Shown here piece after piece: positions 18,722-27,824 of a DNA stretch of 50,353 bases (position 1 is its first letter; each line of letters opens with the position of its first letter). A program made the translations under genes and the position numbers. Source of the DNA: Clostridia bacterium (GTDB taxonomy: Bacteria; Bacillota; Clostridia; Christensenellales; Borkfalkiaceae). The stretch covers positions 1 to 50,353 of the forward strand of contig JAGAOR010000020.1 of the NCBI GenBank assembly GCA_017623605.1, given 5' to 3'. The notes below the pieces were generated by a model. That model searched no databases, was not told the DNA's origin, and saw only the letters and a list, made by a program, of their open reading frames with translations.

Positions 18722-19744
18722 ATGCTTAAATATTTTTTTCAACGCATAGCGTATATGCTCGCAGTGCTTTTGTTGTTGTCGCTTCTCGTTTATTTGGTGT
18801 ATAATTTACTCCCAATCGACAAGGCGGCGGATATGGCAATGCAAGAAATCGCCGCAAATAAAAATTTAATTTACGCCGAACGATACTTGTATTGGCAACG
18901 TCGCTACGGCTTGGACGGCGGCTTGCTTGTAAGGTATCTACGTTGGTTGGGGCTCGCGCCCTTTTACGACGGCTCGTTCCAAGGGCTTTTGCAGGGAAAT
19001 TTGGGAAGTTCGATCGCCTACGGCAAGCCCGTTGCGGAGGTGATCGTCGAGCCGCTGAAAAATACGCTATTTTTAAATTTATTATCCACGGCGTTGTCGC
19101 TCTCAATTACGTTGCCGCTCGGCGCGTTTTGCGCGATCAAACGGGGGAGCAAAAGGGATACCGCCGTACAAGTCGCAACGATCGTGGGATACAGTATGCC
19201 AGCGTTTATTATCGCGATTTTGTTTATTTGGCTTTTTGCGATTCAACTCAATCTGTTTCCCGTGTCGGGTACGTCGTCGGTGGGAAAGGATTACGTAGGC
19301 TTTCGTGCCTTTTTGGATAAGCTTTGGCATTTTGGTCTGCCGCTTCTCGTAACGACATTCGTTTCCCTTGGCGGTATGACGCGTTACGTGCGCGCGGCAA
19401 TGATTGAGGCGTTGCACCTCGATTGTATTCGTACCGCGCGCGCAAAGGGACTGCACGAACGGCTTATCGTGCGTACACACGCGTGGAGAAACGCGTTGCT
19501 TCCAATCGTTACGCTAATCGTCGGGTGGCTAACGAGTATATTTTCAGGCTCGATTATGATTGAAAACGTGTTCGGGATCAACGGGATTGGCAAAGTATAT
19601 TTCGAAGCATTGACGACGAATGATAACGAGATCGCGCTTGCTATGCAAATGTTTTATATCTTTCTCGCGCTTGCGGGTAATCTGCTTGCAGATTTCACCT
19701 ACGGGCTCGTAGATCCGCGCGTTAGGGTAGGAGGACGGCAATGA
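18722..19744 (+). CDS. Peptide ABC transporter permease (OppB/DppB-like)
   Basis: A 340-residue permease with six predicted membrane segments and the N-terminal feature FFQRIAYMLAVLLLLSLLVYL. The EAA-type cytoplasmic loop is IRTARAKGLHERLIVRTHAWRNALLP, which docks to the ATPases. The family end GIGKVYFEALTTNDN is followed by a last helix and VDPRVRVGG. It lies 3 bases after the binding-protein gene and overlaps the next permease by 4 bases (ATGA type), so translation is coupled. Normal length for the family. Confidence 0.93.
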   Translation: MLKYFFQRIAYMLAVLLLLSLLVYLVYNLLPIDKAADMAMQEIAANKNLIYAERYLYWQRRYGLDGGLLVRYLRWLGLAPFYDGSFQGLLQGNLGSSIAYGKPVAEVIVEPLKNTLFLNLLSTALSLSITLPLGAFCAIKRGSKRDTAVQVATIVGYSMPAFIIAILFIWLFAIQLNLFPVSGTSSVGKDYVGFRAFLDKLWHFGLPLLVTTFVSLGGMTRYVRAAMIEALHLDCIRTARAKGLHERLIVRTHAWRNALLPIVTLIVGWLTSIFSGSIMIENVFGINGIGKVYFEALTTNDNEIALAMQMFYIFLALAGNLLADFTYGLVDPRVRVGGRQ

Positions 19745-21609
19745 TTAGGTGGTTTAAGCGTGCATTTACGGGCAAAAAAAATTTGCCAGAGCTTGAAGCA
19801 GGGGAGGAGATTGAAAGTCCGTCGCGGCTTTTACGGCAAGCGTTTTTTTCCAAAAAGACCGCGCTTTTTGCGTTGGTGCTCCTTTTGGGGGTGCTTGCAT
19901 TCGTGTTTATTGCGCCTGCCTTTATCCCTATGGACGTGAATTATACTGATCCTTTGCAACAGAACGTTGCGCCCAATTATTCTATGCGTTCCGTTCCTCG
20001 CGGACTGAAACGCTCCGTGGCAACGATCGACGGCTTTTCAGGTTTTTCGGTTGGGCTTTCCAAAGCGGGCGAAGCGTTTGTTTGGGGAGATTCGGAGGAT
20101 CGTTTGAATAAGCAGGATATGAAAGTAATTCCCGAGGAAGTCAAGCAAGAGGGCGCGGCGCAAATCGCGGCGGGGAAAGACCATATTCTCGCGCTCACTA
20201 AATCGGGTAAGCTGGTTGGTTGGGGAGATAAAAGTTGCGGGCAATACGGCTTTACGCCCGTACTAAACGCCGTTACGATGCCTGAAATTTTACAGGAGGG
20301 TATTGCCCCCGAAAGCGTGCGCTCGATCGTTTGTGGGTATCAAGCCTCTGCGCTCGTGAAAACGGACGGCGAGGCGTATTTGTGGGGGAACGAGAACGCC
20401 GTGAAAAATCTTCGCGAGCTTTCTCACCTTACGGGGGTTGAGCAAATCGCGTTCACCAATTCCACCGCGATCGCGCTGCTGGGTAGCGGCGAGATCACGA
20501 CGGGTTCGGATTCGGTTTTCACCTCCGTCGCTACGGTGGACGGCACGTTGAATATTCCACTCAACGCATATCTGGTAGAGCGGAAAGCCGTTTTTATCGC
20601 CGCAACGAACAAATGCGTGGCGGTTTTAACGGAGGCGGGGGAGCTGATCGTTTCGGGGGTGTTCGAGAACGGAGAAAACGAATTGCCTCAATTAAAGGAC
20701 GGAGAACGTTTTGTTGCGCTCGATAGTGGCACGCGCCACTTCGTTGGCGTAACGAATTTTGGTAACGCTTATGGGTGGGGGCATAACGCTTACGGACAAT
20801 GCGAACTTAAAGCGGACGGGAAAACGGCGCGGGTGTTTGCGGGCGCGCTCCAAAGTTACGCGGTGGACGAGCAGGGAAACCTCACGCAAGGCGTGGGGCT
20901 AAAAGGATATATTATGGGCACGGACGGGCGCGGACGAGACGTGTTTGCGCGTATCGTGCACGGCGGAAAAATGACGATGACGATCGGCGCGGTGGCGGTG
21001 CTCCTGTCTTCTCTGATTGCGATTTTAGTGGGGTGCGTTTCGGGGTATTTCGGCGGGTGGATCGACGTACTTTTAATGCGGATTACCGAAATTTTTTCTT
21101 CCATTCCTTTTTTGCCGTTTGCTATGCTTTTATCGCAAATTATAAAATATTACAATATCACGGAAACGACGCGGATTTTTATTATTATGCTCATTTTAGG
21201 CGCGTTGTCGTGGACGGGCTTGGCGCGTATGATTCGCGCACAAGTGCTTGCGGAGCGGGAAAAGGAATATACGCACGCTGCTCGCGCGATCGGGGTGAGG
21301 GAAAGCGCGATCGCCTTTCGGCACGTGCTTCCGAATATCGTTTCAGTGATACTCGTGAGTATGACGCTTGATTTTGCAGGCTGTCTTTTGACGGAATCCT
21401 CCCTTTCTTATCTGGGGTTCGGTGTGCAACAGCCTCAACCTACTTGGGGGAATATGTTAAACGGTTGTAATAATAGTACGGTAATTCAAAATTATTGGTG
21501 GCAATGGTTGTTCCCCGCGTTGTTTTTATCTCTCGCTACCATTTGTATCAACGTCGTGGGCGACGCCTTGCGCGACGCGCTCGATCCCAAATCCAACGCG
21601 CATAAATGA
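19741..21609 (+). CDS. OppC-like permease with an inserted seven-repeat RCC1-like beta-propeller
   Basis: A 622-residue protein, about twice the usual length of OppC (about 300). Residues 1-80 are a normal OppC start with membrane segment 1 at about 40-60. Residues about 390-622 are the usual permease core, beginning MGTDGRGRDVFARIVHGG, with five further helices and the EAA loop YTHAARAIGVRESAIAFRHVLPN. Between them, in the first extracellular loop, lie about 300 residues with seven RCC1-type repeats at 109-122, 155-170, 209-220, 249-256, 299-311, 340-356 and 378-386 (for example LVGWGDKSCGQYG and AYGWGHNAYGQCEL). The reading frame is continuous and both halves are intact. The propeller may contact the binding protein or the substrate; this is inference. 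Confidence 0.93.
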   Translation: MIRWFKRAFTGKKNLPELEAGEEIESPSRLLRQAFFSKKTALFALVLLLGVLAFVFIAPAFIPMDVNYTDPLQQNVAPNYSMRSVPRGLKRSVATIDGFSGFSVGLSKAGEAFVWGDSEDRLNKQDMKVIPEEVKQEGAAQIAAGKDHILALTKSGKLVGWGDKSCGQYGFTPVLNAVTMPEILQEGIAPESVRSIVCGYQASALVKTDGEAYLWGNENAVKNLRELSHLTGVEQIAFTNSTAIALLGSGEITTGSDSVFTSVATVDGTLNIPLNAYLVERKAVFIAATNKCVAVLTEAGELIVSGVFENGENELPQLKDGERFVALDSGTRHFVGVTNFGNAYGWGHNAYGQCELKADGKTARVFAGALQSYAVDEQGNLTQGVGLKGYIMGTDGRGRDVFARIVHGGKMTMTIGAVAVLLSSLIAILVGCVSGYFGGWIDVLLMRITEIFSSIPFLPFAMLLSQIIKYYNITETTRIFIIMLILGALSWTGLARMIRAQVLAEREKEYTHAARAIGVRESAIAFRHVLPNIVSVILVSMTLDFAGCLLTESSLSYLGFGVQQPQPTWGNMLNGCNNSTVIQNYWWQWLFPALFLSLATICINVVGDALRDALDPKSNAHK

Positions 21610-21619
21610 GGAGGTGGAT

Positions 21620-22654
21620 ATGCCGCTTTTAGAAGTGAACGATTTACAAGTGGAATTTCAAACGCGGAAAGGAAACGTTCGCGCGGTAGACGGCGCATCT
21701 TTTCAATTAGACGAGGGGAAAACGCTCGCGCTCGTAGGGGAAAGCGGTTCGGGGAAAAGCGTTTCGGCAATGAGTATTTTACGACTGTTAGATGAAAACG
21801 GCAGAATTGTAAGCGGTGAAATACGCTTTGAAGAAGAAAGAGGAAAGATCGTAGACTTAACGAAAATTAGCGACGAGCGTATGCGTGAAATGCGCGGCAA
21901 CCGAATTTCCGTGGTGTTTCAAGAGCCTATGACCGCGCTCAATCCCGTGCTGACGATTGGGAAACAGCTTGCCGAGCCGTTTACAATTCATAGAGGCTTG
22001 AAGAAAAAAGAAGCGCTTGAAGAGGCGGTGAAAATGCTTGCCGCCGTGCAGATACCTAATCCCGAACGGGTGATAAGGGATTACGCGCATCGGCTTTCGG
22101 GCGGTATGCGCCAGCGGGTGATGATCGCTATGGCGCTTGCCTGTCGCCCCAAGCTTTTGATTGCGGACGAGCCGACGACCGCGCTCGACGTAACGATACA
22201 AGCGCAAATTTTGCGTTTGATGAAGGATTTGCAAAAAGAAAACGGCGCGGCGATTTTGTTTATCACGCACGATCTTGGCGTCGTCAACGAAATAGCGGAC
22301 GAGGTGGCGGTACTTTATTGCGGGCAAGTGGTGGAGCGTTCGAAAAAAAGATCGGTTTTTGGAAATAGTGCGTATTCGCACCCCTACACCGAGGGGTTGC
22401 TTCGTTCCACGCCCACGGGCTTATCTGCGGGCGGGCGTTTGGAAACGATTAAGGGGAGTGTGCCCTCCTTGCACGATTTGCCAAAAGGCTGTAAATTTGC
22501 GCCGAGGTGTAAATATTGCACGGCAAAATGTATAGAAAAAGAACCCGACCTTTTCAAAACGAAAAGCGGGCAGGAAATACGTTGTTTTTATCCCAAAAAG
22601 GAGGAGCGGAGAAGTGAAGAGCACAGAGAGCTTGTTGTCGGTGATCGGGCTTAA
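21620..22654 (+). CDS. Peptide ABC transporter ATPase (OppD/DppD-like)
   Basis: A 344-residue ATPase. Walker A is GESGSGKS near residue 42, the signature is LSGGMRQRVMIAMAL, and Walker B is LLIADEPTTALD followed by the H-loop ITHDLG. The C-terminal oligopeptide-transporter extension has a cysteine cluster (CKFAPRCKYCTAKC) that in homologues binds a [4Fe-4S] cluster. The ATG at 21620 lies 5 bases after AGGAGG; an earlier in-frame GTG overlaps that site and was not used. It pairs with the next ATPase, whose start lies inside this gene's 3' end. Confidence 0.93.
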   Translation: MPLLEVNDLQVEFQTRKGNVRAVDGASFQLDEGKTLALVGESGSGKSVSAMSILRLLDENGRIVSGEIRFEEERGKIVDLTKISDERMREMRGNRISVVFQEPMTALNPVLTIGKQLAEPFTIHRGLKKKEALEEAVKMLAAVQIPNPERVIRDYAHRLSGGMRQRVMIAMALACRPKLLIADEPTTALDVTIQAQILRLMKDLQKENGAAILFITHDLGVVNEIADEVAVLYCGQVVERSKKRSVFGNSAYSHPYTEGLLRSTPTGLSAGGRLETIKGSVPSLHDLPKGCKFAPRCKYCTAKCIEKEPDLFKTKSGQEIRCFYPKKEERRSEEHRELVVGDRA

Positions 22655-23663
22655 AAAATATTTTCCCGTTTCGGGTTCGCTTTTTAGTAAACGAAAATAT
22701 CTTCGTGCAAACGAAAATATCAATCTCGAAATTCAAAAAGGGGAAACGTTTTCGCTTGTGGGGGAGAGCGGTTCGGGAAAATCCACGCTCGGTAGAACGA
22801 TTTTGGGGCTGTATAAACCGACGGCGGGAAAGGTGATCTATCGGGGCGGCGGCGAAGAGATCGAGCTTACCCGCTTGAATAATAAACAAATGCGCCCCTT
22901 GCGGAGCGATTTACAGATTATTTTCCAAGATCCCTATTCGTCGCTCAATCCAAAAATGACGATCGGGCAGATCATTGAAGAGGGGGTGGCAACGCATAAA
23001 TATTACCGTCGCGGTACGCCGCAAATGCGGGAATACGTTTTAAGCGTTATGGACAAATGCGGTTTACAGCCGGAATCCTTGCACCGCTATCCGCATCAGT
23101 TTTCGGGCGGGCAACGGCAAAGGGTGTGCATTGCGCGCGCACTTGCCGTAAAGCCCAAATTTATCGTCTGCGACGAATGTGTTTCCGCACTCGACGCGTC
23201 CATACAGTCGCAAATCCTTAACCTCTTATCCGAGCTCAAAGAAAAGGAGGATTTGACGTATCTGTTCATCTCCCACGATCTTTCGGTCGTGCGGAATATC
23301 TCCGACCGTATTGCCGTGATGTATCTTGGGAATATCGTAGAAACAGGCACGGCGAAGCAGGTTTTTGAAAATCCACGCCACCCTTACACGCTTGCGCTTA
23401 TATCTGCCGCGCCGTCTGTAAAAAAGAGCGAAAAAAACGAGCCGATTCTATTGAACGGCTCAATTCCAAGTCCCGTTTCTCCGCCCAAAGGGTGCAAATT
23501 TCACACCCGCTGTTTTATGGCTTGCGAGATATGTAAACGCATACCTGCCCCCGTCGTCGAGGTGGAACAGGGACATTTCGTATCCTGTCATTTCGCGCAA
23601 AAATCAGCAAAGGAAAAGCGGGTGATTGCAAAAAACGTTTCTTTGCAATCCCCGCAGATTTAG
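22614..23663 (+). CDS. Peptide ABC transporter ATPase (OppF/DppF-like)
   Basis: A 349-residue ATPase and partner of the OppD-like subunit. Walker A is GESGSGKSTLGR, the signature is FSGGQRQRVCIARAL, and the Walker B region reads FIVCDECVSALD, where Cys replaces the usual Pro in the DEPVSALD motif of OppF. The C-terminal Cys-containing extension is GCKFHTRCFMACEIC. A GTG start at 22614, 8 bases after AAGGAGGAG, overlaps oppD by 41 bases. It is the last gene of the operon; the convergent Fe-S gene starts its stop codon 9 bases later with no terminator visible between them. Confidence 0.93.
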   Translation: MKSTESLLSVIGLKKYFPVSGSLFSKRKYLRANENINLEIQKGETFSLVGESGSGKSTLGRTILGLYKPTAGKVIYRGGGEEIELTRLNNKQMRPLRSDLQIIFQDPYSSLNPKMTIGQIIEEGVATHKYYRRGTPQMREYVLSVMDKCGLQPESLHRYPHQFSGGQRQRVCIARALAVKPKFIVCDECVSALDASIQSQILNLLSELKEKEDLTYLFISHDLSVVRNISDRIAVMYLGNIVETGTAKQVFENPRHPYTLALISAAPSVKKSEKNEPILLNGSIPSPVSPPKGCKFHTRCFMACEICKRIPAPVVEVEQGHFVSCHFAQKSAKEKRVIAKNVSLQSPQI

Positions 23664-23672
23664 CGTGAAAAA

Positions 23673-24344
23673 TTATCGCAATTTGTTTTTAGGACAGACT
23701 TTAATGCATACGCCGCAAACGCTACCTCTGCCGATATGCTGAAATTTTTCTTTCATATATTTCGAGCATTTTTCGGGATCGAAGTTGCGCTCGCCGTTTG
23801 TGAGCGGTTTTTCGCCAAAGATCGCGCCGGCAGGGCAGGCGTTTTTGCAAAGCGTGCAATCCCCGCACCCGTTTTCAATCACGGGCAGTTCGCTTTGTAA
23901 GGGCAGATTCGTCAACACGGTGGCAAGGCGTACTTTGCTTCCGTGCTCCGTGGATAAAAACAGACCGCTTTTACCAACGAAGCCTAAACCGGCAAGCACT
24001 GCTGCCGTTTTGTGCGGGATCACGCCTCGGTAGGGATCGTTTTTGCCGAGGCTTTGGCTTGCCGCCACGGGAAACGCCGCGTAGCCCGCCTTTTCGATTT
24101 CTCGCGCCACGCGGAAAGCGATTTGATCAAGCAGGGCGTTCGCCGCGCGATAGTGCTGAAAATACGCAAACGACGGCGCGCTTTCAATGGTTTGTAAGAT
24201 CGCGTCCGAAAGTTTTACCCCAAGCGATACGGCGTAGTGTAAATTTGCGTTTACAAGCTCGTCGGGTAGCTCGCAAAATCCGATGATATCCGCGCCCAAA
24301 TTTTGCGTAAACGTTTTTAAGTGTGTTCCTATTTCTCTTGTCAT
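23673..24344 (-). CDS. QueG-like double 4Fe-4S cluster protein
   Basis: A 223-residue protein of the epoxyqueuosine-reductase / reductive-dehalogenase-like group. The N-terminal half holds the small GADIIGFCELPDEL and AVSLGVKL segments. The middle motif GLGFVGKSGLFLSTEHGSKVRLATVLTNLPL is characteristic and is written here as two parts of one stretch. Two ferredoxin-like motifs follow: CGDCTLCKNACPAGAI, then CSKY with CGVCIKVCPKN. It is shorter than QueG (about 300-380) and lacks the C-terminal HEAT-like part. Three longer paralogues lie at 42960, 44422 and 45327. No ribosome binding site is seen; a TATAAT box lies 7 bases before ATG, suggesting a leaderless transcript. Confidence 0.85.
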   Translation of the reverse strand: MTREIGTHLKTFTQNLGADIIGFCELPDELVNANLHYAVSLGVKLSDAILQTIESAPSFAYFQHYRAANALLDQIAFRVAREIEKAGYAAFPVAASQSLGKNDPYRGVIPHKTAAVLAGLGFVGKSGLFLSTEHGSKVRLATVLTNLPLQSELPVIENGCGDCTLCKNACPAGAIFGEKPLTNGERNFDPEKCSKYMKEKFQHIGRGSVCGVCIKVCPKNKLR

Positions 24345-24351
24345 AATTGAT

Positions 24352-24357
24352 ATTATA
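24352..24357 (-). promoter_or_regulatory. -10 box for a predicted leaderless transcript
   Basis: TATAAT on the minus strand ends 7 bases before the ATG at 24344, so transcription should begin at or next to the start codon. The -35 region is weak (TTCGCC-like at 18 bp). Confidence 0.4.
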
Positions 24358-24427
24358 GCATTTTACGTAAAAAAAGGCGAACGTTTTTCGGGGCGGTAAA
24401 AAAATAATTTTTTTTCCGTTCCATCTC

Positions 24428-24456
24428 TTGACTTTTCCGTGTTTGTATGTTACAAT
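24428..24456 (+). promoter_or_regulatory. Promoter of the ABC exporter gene
   Basis: TTGACT at 24428-24433 and TACAAT at 24451-24456 with a 17-bp spacer. It makes an upstream in-frame ATG at 24447 impossible as the start. Confidence 0.7.
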
Positions 24457-24509
24457 GTTACAAAATAAAAATAACTCTGAGGCGAGAAAGCACGCGGAAG
24501 GAGGGGCGT

Positions 24510-26378
24510 ATGTCGAAACAAGGCACGGATAGCGTCGAGCAAGTACGGCGCAAGCAGGAACGTATACGCAGGGGTAAGATCCCCGATCTCGAATGGTTGT
24601 TTGGTTACGGCGAAACGAAACCCAACAAAAAAGACGCTTTTTTACAGAAGCTTTTGCGAAAGGATTGGCTGAAACTCATCTGGTCTACTTTCGTGTATAT
24701 TTTGCAGGCTTCGCCCGTTTGGATATTACCTTTAATCACCAGCGACGTTATCGATTTGGTTACCGTACGCCCCGAGGGGTATGCGGTGCGTTTGATGATC
24801 GACGCGGTGATTTTGTTCGTTTTGGTGGTGCAAAACGTACCCACTACGATGTGGCGTTCGTCGATTATCAATAAATGGATTCGCTCCACCTCTGCAACTG
24901 TAAAAAGCGGCGTAGTGCGGAAGCTGCAACGCCTTTCGATTACCTATCATAAAGAAATCGAAGAGGGGCGTATTCAATCGAAGTTTTTGCGAGATATAGA
25001 CGCGGTGGAGGGCTATTACAGGTATTTTCTTACGGGGTTCATTCCCGCGTTCGTCGGAGCGGTTGTGTCTATCGCGATCGCGCTTTGGAAAAGTCCGATC
25101 GTAACGTTGTTTTTTGCCGTCGTCATTCCCATTAAACTTTTGCTAATGCGCCTGTTCCGAAATCCTATTCGAGAGGGCACGAGAGAATACAGAAAGGAAA
25201 ACGAGCAGCTTTCCACCAAGCTTACGACGACGCTGCAAATGCTTACGCTCACCAAGGCACACGGCTTGGTTCCCGTGGAGGAGGCGGAAGTCGATCGGCA
25301 CATTTGGTCGGTTACTGAATCGGGGTTAAGATTAGATAAAACGCACGCGAAATTCGGTGCGGCAAGCTGGGTGATCGGTCAACTCCTTTCGGGTGTGTGT
25401 CTGTTCTTCTGCGTATGGCTTGCCTTAAACGGCACGATCACACCGGGGGAAGTGGTGTTGTTTCAATCTATGTTTTCCTCTATCAGTTCGTCTGTGCAAA
25501 GCCTCGTAAATTCCTATCCCCATATCACCACGGGTAAGGAGGCAGTACGTTCTCTTTCGGAGATCGTTTGCGCCGAGGATATTGAACACGACGACGGAAA
25601 ATTACCCGTGCCCAAGATCAAGGGCGCAATCGAGTTTGAAAACGTGAGCTACCGCTATCCGAACGAGGAAAAATGCGTCGTTAAGGATTTTAATTTATCC
25701 GTCAAAGAGGGTGAACGAATTGCCGTCGTCGGTTCGTCGGGATCGGGAAAGAGTACGCTTATGAATTTGTTGATCGGCTTGCTTTCGCCGACGGAGGGGC
25801 GTATTTTAATCGACGGCGTGCCGCTTGCGGATATGCCTATGCAAAAATATAGGCGGTTTATCTCCGTCGTACCGCAAAACAGTATTCTCTTTTCGGGCAG
25901 TATTCGGGAAAATATTACATACGGGCTCAAACGTTACAGCGAGGACGCGCTTATGCGCGCGGTAGAGGATGCGGATATTAACGAATTTTTGCCCTCGCTG
26001 CCAAAGGGGTTAGATTCGCCCGTGGGCGAGCACGGCGATAAACTTTCGGGCGGGCAGAGGCAGCGTGTGAGTATTGCCCGCGCGCTCATTCGCAATCCCC
26101 GAATTTTGATTATGGACGAAGCGACGTCCGCACTCGATAACGTGGCGGAATACCACGTACAAAAGGCGATCGACAGACTTGTCAAAGAACGTACGACTTT
26201 TATCGTAGCACACAGACTTTCCACCATTCGCAACGCCGATCGAATCGTGGTAATGGAAGAGGGCGTTATGGTGGAAGTGGGGACGTACGAGGAACTTATG
26301 TCGCTTAACGGTAAATTTGCCGAATTAGAACGGTTGAGCCGTATCCGCGAAGCGGAAGCACAAGAAGGCGTAGGTTGA
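24510..26378 (+). CDS. ABC exporter, fused membrane and ATPase domains
   Basis: A 622-residue type IV half-transporter that should work as a homodimer. The N-terminal part has six membrane helices (about residues 45-330), preceded by a charged stretch of about 40 residues (RRKQERIRRGKIPDLEW). The ATPase domain starts about residue 370. Walker A is GSSGSGKST, the Q-loop follows, the signature is LSGGQRQRVSIARAL, Walker B is ILIMDEATSALD and the H-loop is VAHRLST. The substrate may be a drug, lipid or peptide and cannot be told. The ATG at 24510 was chosen because AAGGAGG precedes it and because the promoter overlaps the longer alternative start. Confidence 0.92.
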   Translation: MSKQGTDSVEQVRRKQERIRRGKIPDLEWLFGYGETKPNKKDAFLQKLLRKDWLKLIWSTFVYILQASPVWILPLITSDVIDLVTVRPEGYAVRLMIDAVILFVLVVQNVPTTMWRSSIINKWIRSTSATVKSGVVRKLQRLSITYHKEIEEGRIQSKFLRDIDAVEGYYRYFLTGFIPAFVGAVVSIAIALWKSPIVTLFFAVVIPIKLLLMRLFRNPIREGTREYRKENEQLSTKLTTTLQMLTLTKAHGLVPVEEAEVDRHIWSVTESGLRLDKTHAKFGAASWVIGQLLSGVCLFFCVWLALNGTITPGEVVLFQSMFSSISSSVQSLVNSYPHITTGKEAVRSLSEIVCAEDIEHDDGKLPVPKIKGAIEFENVSYRYPNEEKCVVKDFNLSVKEGERIAVVGSSGSGKSTLMNLLIGLLSPTEGRILIDGVPLADMPMQKYRRFISVVPQNSILFSGSIRENITYGLKRYSEDALMRAVEDADINEFLPSLPKGLDSPVGEHGDKLSGGQRQRVSIARALIRNPRILIMDEATSALDNVAEYHVQKAIDRLVKERTTFIVAHRLSTIRNADRIVVMEEGVMVEVGTYEELMSLNGKFAELERLSRIREAEAQEGVG

Positions 26379-26389
26379 TAGCTATAAAA

Positions 26390-26410
26390 GCGTTTGTAAA
26401 CGCGTTTTTT
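26390..26410 (+). terminator. Short terminator after the ABC exporter
   Basis: GCGTT (26390-26394) and AACGC (26399-26403) with loop TGTA, then GTTTTTT. It is followed by a TATAAT box at 26415-26420 that may serve the next operon; its -35 is poor. Confidence 0.5.
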
Positions 26411-26438
26411 GGACTATAATAATAACGAGGAGCTGACA

Positions 26439-27599
26439 ATGATAAAAATTTCGGAAAGCGTGCGCTACGTTGGGGTAAACGATCATCAAATTGATTTGTT
26501 TGAGGGGTTATACGCCGTGGAAAACGGTATGTCGTATAATTCCTACGTCATTTTAGACGAAAAGGTGGCGATTTTCGATACGGTGGATGCGGCTTTTAAA
26601 ACGGAATGGTTGAACAATCTTGAAAAGACGCTCGGTGGTAGACAGCCCGATTATTTAATCGTACAGCATATGGAGCCCGATCATTCGGCGAATATACTTT
26701 CGCTCGTGGAAGCGTATCCGCACGTTAAGATCGTTTCCTCGTCGAAGTCTTTTGCGATGATGAAAAATTATTTTGGCGACGATTTTGCGGAAAAACAAAT
26801 AATCGTTGGCGAGGGTGATACGCTCGATCTCGGTAAGCATAAGCTGACGTTCGTTGCTGCTCCTATGGTGCATTGGCCAGAAGTGATCGTAACGTACGAG
26901 CAGACGGAAAACATACTCTTTTCTGCGGACGCGTTTGGGAAATTCGGCGCGTTGGATAGAGAGGAGGATTGGGCGTGCGAAGCGCGTCGGTATTATTTCG
27001 GGATCGTGGGAAAATACGGCGTGCAGGTGCAAAATCTGCTCAAAAAGCTTTCTGCGTTAGAGGTGAAAACGATTTGCCCGTTGCACGGTCCTGTGCTCAA
27101 AGAAAATCTTGCGTATTACCTTGGTTTGTATAACGTTTGGTCGAGCTACGGCGTAGAAACGGACGGCGTTATGATCGCGTATACTTCCGTTTACGGCAAC
27201 ACAAAAAAGGCGGTGGAGCTTTTAGAGAAAGAGCTTAAAGCGCAAGGCTGTGAAAGAGTCGTCGTAACCGATTTGGCGCGTACGGATCGTTCGGAGGCAG
27301 TCGAGGACGCTTTTCGATACGGTAAGCTCGTGCTCGCAACGACGACGTATAACGGCGAAATTTTCCCGTTTATGCGGGATTTTATCCACGATCTGACTGA
27401 ACGTAATTTCCAAAACCGAACGGTGGGATTTATCGAAAACGGAAGCTGGGCGCCTATGGCTACGAAAGTTATGCGAGGCGCGTTGGAAAAATGTAAAAAT
27501 TTGCAATATACGCAAGCGACGGTGAAATTGCTTTCCGCACTTTCGGAAGAAAGCAGAGAGCAAATTCGCGAGCTGGCGAAAGAGCTTTGTCAAAAATAA
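26439..27599 (+). CDS. fprA: Flavodiiron protein (A-type flavoprotein, O2/NO reductase)
   Basis: A 386-residue soluble enzyme that reduces oxygen to water and/or nitric oxide to N2O in anaerobes. The N-terminal metallo-beta-lactamase domain has the diiron ligands HMEPDH (His77, Glu79, Asp81, His82), a later His in MVHWPE, Asp in FSADAFG and His in CPLHGPV. The C-terminal flavodoxin domain starts with the FMN phosphate loop YTSVYGNTKKA. The ATG at 26439 lies 6 bases after GAGGAG; a longer reading frame upstream has no such support. Rubredoxin, its usual electron donor, follows 21 bases later. Confidence 0.95.
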   Translation: MIKISESVRYVGVNDHQIDLFEGLYAVENGMSYNSYVILDEKVAIFDTVDAAFKTEWLNNLEKTLGGRQPDYLIVQHMEPDHSANILSLVEAYPHVKIVSSSKSFAMMKNYFGDDFAEKQIIVGEGDTLDLGKHKLTFVAAPMVHWPEVIVTYEQTENILFSADAFGKFGALDREEDWACEARRYYFGIVGKYGVQVQNLLKKLSALEVKTICPLHGPVLKENLAYYLGLYNVWSSYGVETDGVMIAYTSVYGNTKKAVELLEKELKAQGCERVVVTDLARTDRSEAVEDAFRYGKLVLATTTYNGEIFPFMRDFIHDLTERNFQNRTVGFIENGSWAPMATKVMRGALEKCKNLQYTQATVKLLSALSEESREQIRELAKELCQK

Positions 27600-27620
27600 A
27601 AAAAGAGGAGGCAAGGCGAT

Positions 27621-27782
27621 ATGAGCAAATACGTATGTGAAGTATGCGGTTGGGTGTACGACGAAGAGCTTGGTTTGCCCGATAAAGGAATCGTAGCGGG
27701 CACGAAGTTTTCCGAGCTCCCCGACGATTTCGAATGTGAGCTTTGCGGTGTTGGTAAAGATCAATTTACACAAGAGGCATAA
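27621..27782 (+). CDS. Rubredoxin
   Basis: A 53-residue protein with the two rubredoxin knuckles CEVCGWVYD and CELCGVGKDQF, giving four Cys ligands for a single iron, and the conserved GTKFSELPDDF segment between them. Length is standard. The ATG follows AGAGGAGGC. Its place between the flavodiiron protein gene and a small [2Fe-2S] protein gene makes it the probable electron donor to the flavodiiron protein. Confidence 0.97.
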   Translation: MSKYVCEVCGWVYDEELGLPDKGIVAGTKFSELPDDFECELCGVGKDQFTQEA

Positions 27783-27824
27783 AAGCTTTATTCGTTGAAT
27801 AAAAAAATACGAAGGAGAACGGTT

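Noticed and set aside
24447..24509. Upstream in-frame start of the ABC exporter
   Set aside because: That ATG overlaps the promoter -10 box, and the ATG at 24510 has AAGGAGG.
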